This document shows, in pieces, positions 7,653 through 15,374 of a stretch of DNA of 23,647 bases. The notes under the pieces were generated by a model. The model was not told the origin of the DNA. It ran no database searches and worked only from the letters and a program-made list of their open reading frames with translations. Each line of letters starts with the position of its first letter. Within the stretch, counting starts at the first letter, position 1. Source of the stretch: CAYOBW01 sp964402115 (GTDB lineage: Bacteria; Verrucomicrobiota; Kiritimatiellia; UBA8416; CAYOBW01). A program made the position numbers and the translations under genes. The DNA lies in assembly GCA_964402115.1 (NCBI GenBank), contig CAYOBW010000102.1, positions 1 through 23,647 of the forward strand. The letters run 5' to 3'.

Positions 7653-7994
7653 ATGGCAGTTGAAATCACAGCACGGCATATGCATGCAGCGGAAGGCGCA
7701 CTGGAGCACGCCCGGAACAAGGGGGAGGCCCTGGCGGCGGAGTTCCGGCGGATCGAACATGTCCACGTGATCCTGGATATCCAGAAGCACCTGAACATCG
7801 CGAGGATCAGCGTGCTGGCCAAGGGGCCGCTGCGCCTGGAGGCGGACGAGACCTCCGAGGACATGTACACGTCCATCGATGTCGCCGTCGAAAAGGTGGC
7901 GAAGCAGCTGCGGAAGATCCAGGAGAAGGTTCACGACCACAAGAACGCGATGAAGCACAGCGAACACGACCTTGAGCGGGGAGAGGCGCCTTGA
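7653..7994 (+). CDS. hpf: Short-form ribosome hibernation promoting factor (HPF/RaiA family)
   Basis: This 113-residue protein matches the short HPF/YfiA fold: VEITARHMHAAEGALEHARNKGEAL (first strand and helix), IEHVHVILDIQKHLNIARISVLAKG (paired strands) and EDMYTSIDVAVEKVAKQLRKIQEKVHDHK (helix 2 with the conserved D-x-A-x-x-K-x-x-x-Q-L pattern). A basic-to-acidic tail follows. Such proteins bind the 30S subunit and promote inactive 100S or protected 70S ribosomes in stationary phase. It lacks the C-terminal dimerisation domain of the long form. The ATG has a strong ribosome-binding site, GGGAGGTGG, about 4 nt upstream, the best in this operon, so it may be translated independently of lptB. 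Its TGA overlaps the TTG start of hprK by 4 nt. Confidence 0.92.
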   Translation: MAVEITARHMHAAEGALEHARNKGEALAAEFRRIEHVHVILDIQKHLNIARISVLAKGPLRLEADETSEDMYTSIDVAVEKVAKQLRKIQEKVHDHKNAMKHSEHDLERGEAP

Positions 7995-8962
7995 ACCTGT
8001 GGCCCGAGACGGAAGAGCGGCCGGTTGTCACCGTGGCCTCGTTCCTGGAGGCAGCCGGCACGGCGCTGGACATCGAGCTCCATGCCGGGGCGAAGGGACT
8101 GCAGCGGCCCATTCCCGAGGCGGCCCTGAATCGCCCCGGCCTCGCGCTCTGCGGGTTCTTCAAGCACTTCCCGAACCGGCGCATCCAGCTGCTGGGACTC
8201 TCGGAGCTCGCCTACCTGTCGTCGCTGTCGGAGGCCGAGCGGTGCGCGCGGCTGGAGGCGTTCTTCAAGCGGCGCATGCCGTGCCTGGTGGTGGCCCGGC
8301 ACAAACGGCTGTTTCCGGAGATCGCCCCGCTGGCCGAGCGGTACGAGGTGCCCGTGCTGCGCAGCAGCATGATCACCATGAACTTCGTCAACGCGGCGAC
8401 CATCCTGATGGAGAACCTGATGGCGCCGCGCCTGAAGGTCCAGGGCACCATGCTCGAGATCATGGGCATGGGCGTGCTGATCATGGGCCGCTCCGGCATC
8501 GGCAAGAGCGATACCGCGCTGGGGCTGATCAAGCAGGGCCACGCGCTCGTGGCGGATGACATCACGCAGCTGCGGCTGGACAGCGCCGGTTGCGTCATTG
8601 CGGCGGCGGTGAAGGTCACACGCTACCACATGGAGATCCGGGGCGTCGGCATCATCCACGTGCCGGCCCTCTATGGCGTCGGCGCCGTGCGGGGCGAAAA
8701 GAAGCTGGACCTCATCGCGGTGCTCAGCGCGCCCACGGATGGCGCGGGTGCGCGGGTGCTCGAATCGCGCGGCACGCGGCGGGTCTTCGGCGTGCCCGTC
8801 TCCGAGGTCGTCATCGTGGTCACTCCCGGACGCGATCTGGGCAACGTGATCGAGGCGGCCGCGCGGAACGAGAAGCTGCGCAGCCTGGGGCACGACGCGG
8901 AGAAGGAGCTGGACACGCAGCTGATGCAGGCGCTGCGCGGGGGCAGGCAGGCGAGTGAATGA
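7991..8962 (+). CDS. hprK: HPr kinase/phosphorylase with a substituted active-site His position
   Basis: This 323-residue protein has an N-terminal HprK domain (with GLALCGFFKHFPNRRIQLLGLSE, about 50-72) and a C-terminal kinase domain. The kinase domain shows P-loop GRSGIGKS (166-173), HALVADD (184-190), the HprK signature EIRGVGIIHVPALYGVGAV (215-233) and the C-terminal VVTPGRDLGNVIEAAARN. The family phosphorylates and dephosphorylates HPr on a serine. In the family the strand before the P-loop usually begins with a conserved His (HGVLVDV type); here the same place reads VQGTMLEI with Gln151. The start is a TTG overlapping the hpf stop, with GGGGAGAGG 4-7 nt upstream; no in-frame ATG is closer. 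ptsH, its expected substrate, begins 8 nt before its stop. Confidence 0.94.
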   Translation: MNLWPETEERPVVTVASFLEAAGTALDIELHAGAKGLQRPIPEAALNRPGLALCGFFKHFPNRRIQLLGLSELAYLSSLSEAERCARLEAFFKRRMPCLVVARHKRLFPEIAPLAERYEVPVLRSSMITMNFVNAATILMENLMAPRLKVQGTMLEIMGMGVLIMGRSGIGKSDTALGLIKQGHALVADDITQLRLDSAGCVIAAAVKVTRYHMEIRGVGIIHVPALYGVGAVRGEKKLDLIAVLSAPTDGAGARVLESRGTRRVFGVPVSEVVIVVTPGRDLGNVIEAAARNEKLRSLGHDAEKELDTQLMQALRGGRQASE

Positions 8963-9254
8963 CGGCCGACAGACATGGTCCGACGGCGCGGTGCTGGTGC
9001 GGGAGGTGGTCCTCCGCAACGAGTACGGCCTGCACGCCCGCCCGGCGGCCATGATCGTCGCGATAGCGTCGCGCTTCGATGCCGACGTGACGATCGAGAA
9101 GGCCGGCCACCGCGTCTCGGGCAAGAGCATGCTTGGCCTGATGACGCTGGAAGCGCCCTGCGGTGCGCGGCTGAGATTCACGGCCGAGGGCCCGGCTGCG
9201 GAGCAGGCGCTGGACGAGTTGGAACAGCTGATCAAGCGCAACTTTAACGAGTAG
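8955..9254 (+). CDS. ptsH: HPr phosphocarrier protein
   Basis: The product contains the two HPr phosphorylation sites: the histidine in NEYGLHARPAA (His27 here) and the regulatory serine in GKSMLGLMTL (Ser58 here). They are 31 residues apart, exactly as His15 and Ser46 in Bacillus HPr. Both sites are intact, so it could accept phosphate from enzyme I and from HprK. The GTG at 8955 overlaps hprK by 8 nt and gives 99 residues. An in-frame GTG at 8991 would give an 87-residue protein with the canonical His15/Ser46 numbering, which makes it a serious alternative, though I see no clear ribosome-binding site for it. No EII permease or EIIA gene is in the window. Confidence 0.94.
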   Translation: MNDGRQTWSDGAVLVREVVLRNEYGLHARPAAMIVAIASRFDADVTIEKAGHRVSGKSMLGLMTLEAPCGARLRFTAEGPAAEQALDELEQLIKRNFNE

Positions 9255-9264
9255 CGGGTGGACG

Positions 9265-11040
9265 ATGCGCGAACCACGCACAACGGGCGAGAACGTGACG
9301 CTCAAGGGCATTGGCGTTTCGCCGGGCATCGCCGTGGCGCCGGCCGTGCTGCTGGTGGCGCGCGATGCGCGGCCGGAGCCCCGGACCATCGCCGACGACC
9401 AGATCGATCACGAGATCTGCCGTTTCGAGGATGCGTTGATCGAAACCCGGCGCCAGCTGCGGGTCATCCAGCATGATCTCGAACAGCAGTCCGCCGTGGC
9501 GGACGCGAGCATCTTCGACGCGCACCTGATGGTGCTGGACGACCGCGCGTTCATCGAGGAGACCATCGCCGAAACGCGCCGGCGCAAGCTCAACATCGAG
9601 ACGGCCGTGACGGATGTCGCCAATCGCTACGCGAACATGCTGGCGGGCATGAAGGACGAGTACCTGCGCGAACGCGTGAACGACATCCGCGACGTCGCGC
9701 GCCGCGTCGTGCGCAACCTGCTTGGCGAAAAGGGCTCCACGCTGGCGGAGCTGAGCGAGAAGAGCATCGTCGTGTCCGCCGACCTCGCGCCGTCGGAGAC
9801 CGCGGGCTTGCGCCGCGAGGTCGTGGTGGGATTCGCGACGGACCTGGGCAGCATTACCTCGCACACGGCGGTCATGGCGCGGGCCCTGCGCATTCCGGCG
9901 ATCGTCGGCCTGCACGACATCACGCGGCGTCTCTCTTCCGGCGACCAGATCCTGATCGACGGGAACAAGGGCGATCTGATCATCAACCCGACCGAAGCCC
10001 AGTTGCAGGCCTATGGCAAAGTGGTGGCGACGCGGCGGGGCATCGAGCGGCGGCTGGACCACCTGCGCGACCTCCCCGCCGTGACGCGCGACGGCCACCG
10101 CATCGTGCTGGCCTGCAACACCGAGGGGCAGGACGAACTCGACGCCGTGCGCGAGAGCGGCGGCGAGGGGGTCGGGCTGTTCCGCTCGGAGTACCTGTAC
10201 CTGCGCCGCGACCGCGTGATCAGCGAGGAGGAGCAGACCGAGGCCTACACCGGCATCGCGCGGGCGCTGGCGCCCCAGTCCGTGATCATCCGCACGCTGG
10301 ACCTGGGCGGCGACAAGTTCATGACCGGCGCCTCCCAGCAGAAGGAGGCCAACCCGTTTCTCGGCTGCCGGTCGATCCGCTACAGCCTGCAGCATCCGGA
10401 GGTCTTCAAGGCCCAGCTGCGCGCCATCCTGCGCGCCAGCGCGGCCGGCAACGTGCGCATCATGTATCCCATGATCTGCAAGGTCGAGGAGATCATCCGC
10501 GCCAACGAACTGCTGGCCGAGGCCCGCCAGGAGCTGGCGCGCGACGGCGTGGCTTTCGACCCCGAGATCCAGGTGGGCGCCATGATCGAGATTCCGTCGG
10601 CGGCGCTGGTGGCCGACACGCTGGCGCAGCACGTCAAGTTCTTCAGCCTGGGCACGAACGACCTTGTGCAGTACACGCTGGCCGTGGACCGCATCAACGA
10701 GCGCGTGGCGTACCTGTACGAGCCCACGCACCCGGCGATCCTGCAGCTCATCAGGGGGACGGTCGAGGCCGGCCACCGGCACGGGCTGTGGGTGGGCGTG
10801 TGCGGGGAGATGGCGGGCGATCCGACCATGACGCCCCTGCTGCTTGGCCTGGGCGTGGACGAGTTGAGCATGGCGCCCGCGGCCGTGCCCATGGTGAAGA
10901 GTGTGGTGCGCAGCCTCGAGTTCACGGCGGCGCGCGAGCTGGCGGCCGGCGCGCTGCTGTGCAGCGGGGGCGCGGAGGTGGTGGAACGGTGTCGGCGGCT
11001 GCTGGGCGAGCTGACGCCGGACTTGGTGCAGCTGATGTAA
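9265..11040 (+). CDS. ptsI: PTS enzyme I (phosphoenolpyruvate-protein phosphotransferase)
   Basis: This 591-residue protein is a full-length enzyme I. It has the N-terminal GIGVSPGIAVAPA strand (15-27), an HPr-binding helical domain, and the phosphohistidine loop DLGSITSHTAVMARAL (193-208, His200). The PEP-binding barrel shows GVGLFRSEYLYL (302-313), RTLDLGGDK (343-351), NPFLGCRSIR (363-372), FFSLGTNDLVQY (459-470) and the catalytic-cysteine motif GVCGEMAGD (511-519, Cys513). It takes phosphate from PEP and passes it to HPr. There are no GAF (NtrP-type) additions at the N-terminus, so it is a standard EI. It starts 10 nt after ptsH. All catalytic residues are present, so the relay to HPr should work even though no sugar permease is nearby. 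Confidence 0.97.
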   Translation: MREPRTTGENVTLKGIGVSPGIAVAPAVLLVARDARPEPRTIADDQIDHEICRFEDALIETRRQLRVIQHDLEQQSAVADASIFDAHLMVLDDRAFIEETIAETRRRKLNIETAVTDVANRYANMLAGMKDEYLRERVNDIRDVARRVVRNLLGEKGSTLAELSEKSIVVSADLAPSETAGLRREVVVGFATDLGSITSHTAVMARALRIPAIVGLHDITRRLSSGDQILIDGNKGDLIINPTEAQLQAYGKVVATRRGIERRLDHLRDLPAVTRDGHRIVLACNTEGQDELDAVRESGGEGVGLFRSEYLYLRRDRVISEEEQTEAYTGIARALAPQSVIIRTLDLGGDKFMTGASQQKEANPFLGCRSIRYSLQHPEVFKAQLRAILRASAAGNVRIMYPMICKVEEIIRANELLAEARQELARDGVAFDPEIQVGAMIEIPSAALVADTLAQHVKFFSLGTNDLVQYTLAVDRINERVAYLYEPTHPAILQLIRGTVEAGHRHGLWVGVCGEMAGDPTMTPLLLGLGVDELSMAPAAVPMVKSVVRSLEFTAARELAAGALLCSGGAEVVERCRRLLGELTPDLVQLM

Positions 11041-11066
11041 AGCGGACAACCTGGCGCGGGCGGGTG

Positions 11067-11080
11067 CGGGTGCGCACCCG
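11067..11080. repeat. 14-bp perfect palindrome between ptsI and ahcY
   Basis: CGGGTGCGCACCCG is a perfect palindrome in the 63-nt gap between ptsI and ahcY, about 11 nt before the ahcY ribosome-binding site. As RNA it would form only a short stem with a GCGC loop. It is not followed by a T-run, so it is not an intrinsic terminator. It might be an operator or a chance product of high GC content. Confidence 0.35.
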
Positions 11081-11103
11081 GGGCGCCGCTACAAGGAGCG
11101 AAC

Positions 11104-12543
11104 ATGGCGAAGCGAAGTGGCAAGCAGCAGGGGCGGCGCGGCCGCGCCGGCGTGGATTACGTGGTGGCGGATCTCGGCCTGGCGGACTTCGGCCGCAGGG
11201 AGATCGAGCTGGCCGAGTACGAGATGCCCGGGCTGATGAACCTGCGGGCAGAGCACGGGAAGCAGCAGCCCCTGAAGGGCGCGCGCATCACCGGCTCGCT
11301 GCACATGACCGTGCAGACGGCGGTCCTGGTCGAAACGCTCGAAGCGCTGGGCGCCACGGTGCGGTGGGCCAGCTGCAACATCTTCTCCACGCAGGATCAC
11401 GCGGCCGCCGCGCTGGCGGCGAAGGGTACGCGCGTCTTCGCGCGCAAGGGCGAAACGCTCGAAGAGTACTGGGACTACACGGACCGGATCCTGGACTGGG
11501 GCGGCGGGCTCGGTCCGACCACCATCGTCGACGATGGCGGCGACGCGACGCTGTTCATCCACCTCGGCTACCAGGCCGAGGAGAACCCTGCGGTCTTGCA
11601 GCGCACCCCCGGCAGCCACGAAGAAGCCGTGCTGCTCGACCAGGTGCGGCGCGCGCTGCGGCGCGACCCCGGGCGGTTCCACCGGATCGTCGGCGCCATT
11701 CGCGGCGTGTCGGAGGAGACGACGACCGGCGTGCACCGCCTCTACCAGATGCACCAGCGCGGCGAGCTCCTTTTCCCGGCGTTCAACGTGAACGATGCCG
11801 TCACCAAGTCGAAGTTCGACAACCTCTACGGCTGCCGCCATTCGCTGGTGGACGGCATCTGCCGGGCCACGGACATCATGCTGGCCGGCAAGGTCGCCGT
11901 GGTCGCGGGCTACGGCGACGTCGGCAAAGGGTGCTGCCAGTCCCTGAAGGGGCAGGGCGCCCGCGTGGTCGTCACCGAGATCGACCCCATCTGCGCCCTG
12001 CAGGCGGTGATGGAAGGCTACGAGGTCATGACCATGGACGCGGCTTGCGCGCTCGGCGATATCTTTGTGACGGCCACCGGGTGCTGCGACGTGATTACCG
12101 AGAAGCACATGCGGCGCATGAAGCACATGGCGATCGTTTGCAACATCGGCCACTTCGACAGCGAAATCCAGATCGAGCGGATCGAGCGGTTCAAGTGGAC
12201 CGAGGTCAAGCCGCAGGTGGACGTGGTGACTTTCCCGAGCGGACGCAGCATCATCGTGCTGGCGCGCGGGCGGCTGGTGAACCTGGGTTGCGCGACCGGG
12301 CACCCGAGCTTCGTCATGTCCAACAGCTTCAGCTGCCAGGTGCTGGCGCAGCTGGAACTGCACGGCCACCCCGGAAAGTACCCGGTGGGCGTGCACGTGC
12401 TGCCGAAGGCGCTGGACGAGGCCGTGGCCCGCGTGCACCTGAAGAAGCTGGGCGTTCCGCTGGAGCGCCTCACGCCGAGGCAGTCCCGGTACCTGGGCGT
12501 CGGGGTCGCCGGGCCTTACAAGCCCGATACGTACCGGTACTGA
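11104..12543 (+). CDS. ahcY: Adenosylhomocysteinase (S-adenosylhomocysteine hydrolase)
   Basis: This 479-residue enzyme hydrolyses S-adenosylhomocysteine to adenosine and homocysteine, keeping methyltransferases uninhibited. Substrate-site segments are visible: GSLHMTVQTAVL (64-75, His67), IVDDGGDATL (141-150), SEETTTGVHRLY (203-214) and the lysine/aspartate stretch FNVNDAVTKSKFDNLYGCRHSL (227-248). The NAD domain carries VVAGYGDVGKG (266-276) followed by VVVTEIDP, and the protein ends in the conserved KPDTYRY tail. An insertion of roughly 40 residues after FIHLGYQAEE (about 155-195) marks the long form found in many bacteria and plants. The ribosome-binding site AAGGAG lies 6 nt before the ATG. 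It follows ptsI by 63 nt with no terminator seen, so read-through from the LPS/PTS run is likely. Confidence 0.98.
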   Translation: MAKRSGKQQGRRGRAGVDYVVADLGLADFGRREIELAEYEMPGLMNLRAEHGKQQPLKGARITGSLHMTVQTAVLVETLEALGATVRWASCNIFSTQDHAAAALAAKGTRVFARKGETLEEYWDYTDRILDWGGGLGPTTIVDDGGDATLFIHLGYQAEENPAVLQRTPGSHEEAVLLDQVRRALRRDPGRFHRIVGAIRGVSEETTTGVHRLYQMHQRGELLFPAFNVNDAVTKSKFDNLYGCRHSLVDGICRATDIMLAGKVAVVAGYGDVGKGCCQSLKGQGARVVVTEIDPICALQAVMEGYEVMTMDAACALGDIFVTATGCCDVITEKHMRRMKHMAIVCNIGHFDSEIQIERIERFKWTEVKPQVDVVTFPSGRSIIVLARGRLVNLGCATGHPSFVMSNSFSCQVLAQLELHGHPGKYPVGVHVLPKALDEAVARVHLKKLGVPLERLTPRQSRYLGVGVAGPYKPDTYRY

Positions 12544-12550
12544 CGGAACG

Positions 12551-12601
12551 CGGCCGGGGCGGGGGGAGGGGCGCGGCTGCCCGCGTGGATGCACCCGGCC
12601 G
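12551..12601 (+). repeat. Inverted repeat downstream of ahcY (possible weak terminator)
   Basis: CGGCCGGG at 12551-12558 is the exact reverse complement of CCCGGCCG at 12594-12601. A smaller stem, CGCGG/CCGCG with a CTGC loop, sits between them. No T-run follows, so as a terminator it would be weak or Rho-assisted. It marks the end of the ahcY transcription region and precedes the candidate ompA promoter. Confidence 0.35.
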
Positions 12602-12631
12602 GAATCGTCGGCGCAACATATGGATTGTGGG

Positions 12632-12659
12632 TTGCGTTTGCGGGACAACGTGGTAGAGT
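12632..12659 (+). promoter_or_regulatory. Candidate sigma-70 type promoter for the OmpA-family gene
   Basis: TTGCGT at 12632-12637 and TAGAGT at 12654-12659 are separated by 16 nt and resemble -35 and -10 hexamers (4 of 6 matches each). They lie about 90 nt upstream of the next ATG, in the only non-coding stretch over 200 nt in the window. The surrounding DNA is visibly more AT-rich than the coding sequence. The real consensus for this organism is unknown, so this is a candidate only. Confidence 0.4.
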
Positions 12660-12710
12660 CGGGAACGTTTCTTTGTCTAACGGGTGTGGTCGGATGGTGG
12701 GGCATGGCAG

Positions 12711-12731
12711 CCGCCGCAGCGAGTGCGGCGG
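12711..12731 (+). promoter_or_regulatory. 5' UTR hairpin abutting the OmpA-gene ribosome-binding site
   Basis: CCGCCGCA (12711-12718) and TGCGGCGG (12724-12731) form a perfect 8-bp stem with a GCGAG loop. The stem ends exactly where the ribosome-binding site GGAAGGAG begins. As RNA it would be very stable and could protect the transcript 5' region or modulate translation. Confidence 0.5.
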
Positions 12732-12748
12732 GAAGGAGTTCCGAGTTC

Positions 12749-14071
<1,323 letters not shown>

Positions 14072-14079
14072 CGCGGGGC

Positions 14080-14096
14080 GCCGGCCGACGGCTGGC
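14080..14096 (+). repeat. Small hairpin upstream of the OmpA-gene terminator
   Basis: GCCGGCC (14080-14086) pairs with GGCTGGC (14090-14096) across a GAC loop, with one G-U pair. It starts 9 nt after the stop codon and precedes the main terminator by 10 nt, giving a tandem hairpin arrangement at the end of the transcript. Confidence 0.4.
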
Positions 14097-14106
14097 CTGC
14101 CATTCG

Positions 14107-14153
14107 CATCCCGGCGCCGGTGCGCGAGCACGGCGCCGGGATGTTCGTTTTCT
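14107..14153 (+). terminator. Strong Rho-independent terminator of the OmpA-family gene
   Basis: A perfect 13-bp stem is formed by CATCCCGGCGCCG (14107-14119) and CGGCGCCGGGATG (14131-14143). The loop of 11 nt can itself form a short TGC/GCA pair. A T-rich tract, TTCGTTTTCT, follows at 14144-14153. It lies 35 nt after the OmpA-family stop codon and before lptF. On the opposite strand no T-run follows, so it acts on the plus strand. Confidence 0.9.
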
Positions 14154-14156
14154 GAC

Positions 14157-14188
14157 AAAGGGAGTGTCGGCCCCGCCGACAGGCGACG
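14157..14188 (+). promoter_or_regulatory. Ribosome-binding site split from the lptF start by a hairpin
   Basis: AAAGGGAG at 14157-14164 is a good Shine-Dalgarno sequence but lies 24 nt before the ATG at 14189. Between them TGTCGGC (14165-14171) and GCCGACA (14175-14181) form a perfect 7-bp hairpin with a CCC loop. If the hairpin folds, the effective spacing drops to 7 nt, which is ideal. If it opens, the site is too far away. Confidence 0.55.
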
Positions 14189-15286
14189 ATGCGGACGATC
14201 CATGGGTACATCACCAGGGGCTTCGTGACTGTATTCAGTCTGACCCTGCTGGTCTTTACGATGGTGATGTGCCTCGGGCTGCTCTTTCGCGTGAACGACC
14301 TGCTGGCTCGGGGCGTGCCTTGGCGGCCCATCGTCCAGATCGTGATGTGGGGCGTGCCGTCGATGCTCTCGCTCTCCATCCCTGTCAGCCTGATCACGGC
14401 CAGCCTGCTGCTCTTCGGGCGGCTCTCATCCGACGGCGAAATCATGGCCTTGAAGGCTTGCGGGGTGGGGGTGCGCCGGGTCATGCTCGGGCCCCTGCTC
14501 GTGGCGCTGGTGCTGGCGCTGAGCTGCCTGTATATCAACCAGGAGCTGGCGCCCCGGGGCCTGCATGCGGCCCGGAGCCTGAAGACGCTCTTCGGCGTGG
14601 AAACGCCCCTGCAGCTGCTCGAAGTCGGGCGGTACGTGCAGGACTTTCCCGGCGTGACGATCTACGTGGGGGCGAAGGATGGCGACCGCCTGACGGACGT
14701 CCGCATCTGGGACACGCGGTCGAAGGGGCTGCGGCGCGAAGTGCGCGCGCGCCGGGGCGTCGTGAAGTCGGGGGCCGCCGCCGGCAGTCTCGTCATGCAT
14801 CTGTTCGACGTGAAGATCGACCCCGTCTCGGAGGAAGTGCCCGGCGCCATGTACTGCCGCATGTGGCTCGTGGAACTGCCGGACCTTACGCCGGAGCGGA
14901 ACGCGGCGAAACGCACCAAGGACAAGCGCCTGGCCGAGTTGATCGCCGACATGGGCCGTGTGGCCAGCCTGTTTCCCGACCTCACGCCCGCGGAGCAGGC
15001 TGTCATCCGCATGGGCATGTCCGTTGAGCTGCACAAGCGTTTCGCCCTCGCCGCCTCCTGCCTCGCCTTCGTCTTGCTGGGCGTGCCGCTGGGCATCAAG
15101 GCGCACCGCAAGGAGTCCACGATCGGCGTCGGACTCAGCCTGGTGGTCGTGTTCAACTTCTATCTCTTCGTCATCGTGGCCCAGTCGCTGGCCAAGCATC
15201 CGGGCTTGCATCCCGACCTGATCATCTGGACGCCTGTCGCGCTCTCGGTGCTGGTAGGCGACTGGCTGATCCGGCGGGGGCGGTAG
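14189..15286 (+). CDS. LptF/LptG-family LPS export permease (YjgP/YjgQ)
   Basis: This 365-residue protein has the six-TM LptF/G plan. Three N-terminal helices lie at about 12-34, 52-78 and 100-118, a periplasmic beta-rich domain spans about 120-270 (with VTIYVGAKDGDRLTDVRIWD), and three C-terminal helices follow (LAASCLAFVLLGVPLGI, then GVGLSLVVVFNFYLFVIVAQSL and IIWTPVALSVLVGDWLI). The cytoplasmic-loop motif GRLSSDGEIMALKACGVGVRRV (77-98) is the LptF/G coupling segment that contacts LptB. LptB2FG extracts LPS from the inner membrane. I cannot decide between LptF and LptG; only one copy is here, so its partner should be elsewhere. It lies alone between the OmpA-gene terminator and fabZ, separated from lptB by about 6.5 kb. 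Confidence 0.9.
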   Translation: MRTIHGYITRGFVTVFSLTLLVFTMVMCLGLLFRVNDLLARGVPWRPIVQIVMWGVPSMLSLSIPVSLITASLLLFGRLSSDGEIMALKACGVGVRRVMLGPLLVALVLALSCLYINQELAPRGLHAARSLKTLFGVETPLQLLEVGRYVQDFPGVTIYVGAKDGDRLTDVRIWDTRSKGLRREVRARRGVVKSGAAAGSLVMHLFDVKIDPVSEEVPGAMYCRMWLVELPDLTPERNAAKRTKDKRLAELIADMGRVASLFPDLTPAEQAVIRMGMSVELHKRFALAASCLAFVLLGVPLGIKAHRKESTIGVGLSLVVVFNFYLFVIVAQSLAKHPGLHPDLIIWTPVALSVLVGDWLIRRGR

Positions 15287-15312
15287 GGGCTGTCCGGCTG
15301 GCCACAATGGTG

Positions 15313-15342
15313 TTTCCATCGCCGCGGGCCGTGTGGTATAGG
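15313..15342 (+). promoter_or_regulatory. Weak candidate promoter upstream of fabZ
   Basis: TTTCCA (15313-15318) and TATAGG (15337-15342) are separated by 18 nt and each matches 4 of 6 sigma-70 consensus bases. They lie in the 88-nt gap between lptF and fabZ, where the base composition becomes less GC-rich. No terminator is visible for lptF in this gap, so fabZ might also be reached by read-through. Confidence 0.3.
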
Positions 15343-15345
15343 CAA

Positions 15346-15359
15346 CCTTGCATGCAAGG
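15346..15359. promoter_or_regulatory. 14-bp perfect palindrome in the fabZ leader
   Basis: CCTTGCATGCAAGG is a perfect palindrome just downstream of the candidate -10 and directly upstream of, partly overlapping, the fabZ ribosome-binding region (AAGGAAGGAG, 15356-15365). Its position suits a repressor operator for the fabZ-lpxA-gsp unit. As RNA it would make a short stem that hides part of the ribosome-binding purines. Confidence 0.45.
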
Positions 15360-15374
15360 AAGGAGTCGCGCCAA

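Noticed and set aside
11041..11103. Possible SAH-sensing riboswitch upstream of ahcY
   Set aside because: The gap is only 63 nt and shows one short palindrome. I do not see the conserved GAGGAGCGCUGC-like core or the multi-stem layout of known SAH riboswitches.
12620..12748. N-terminal extension of the OmpA-family protein from an upstream ATG at 12620
   Set aside because: It would put 43 extra residues before a clear signal peptide, cross the candidate promoter and hairpin, and ignore the strong ribosome-binding site before 12749.
15287..15345. Terminator after the lptF/G gene
   Set aside because: The GC-rich bases around GGCTGTCCGGCTGGCC form only poor stems and are not followed by a T-run.
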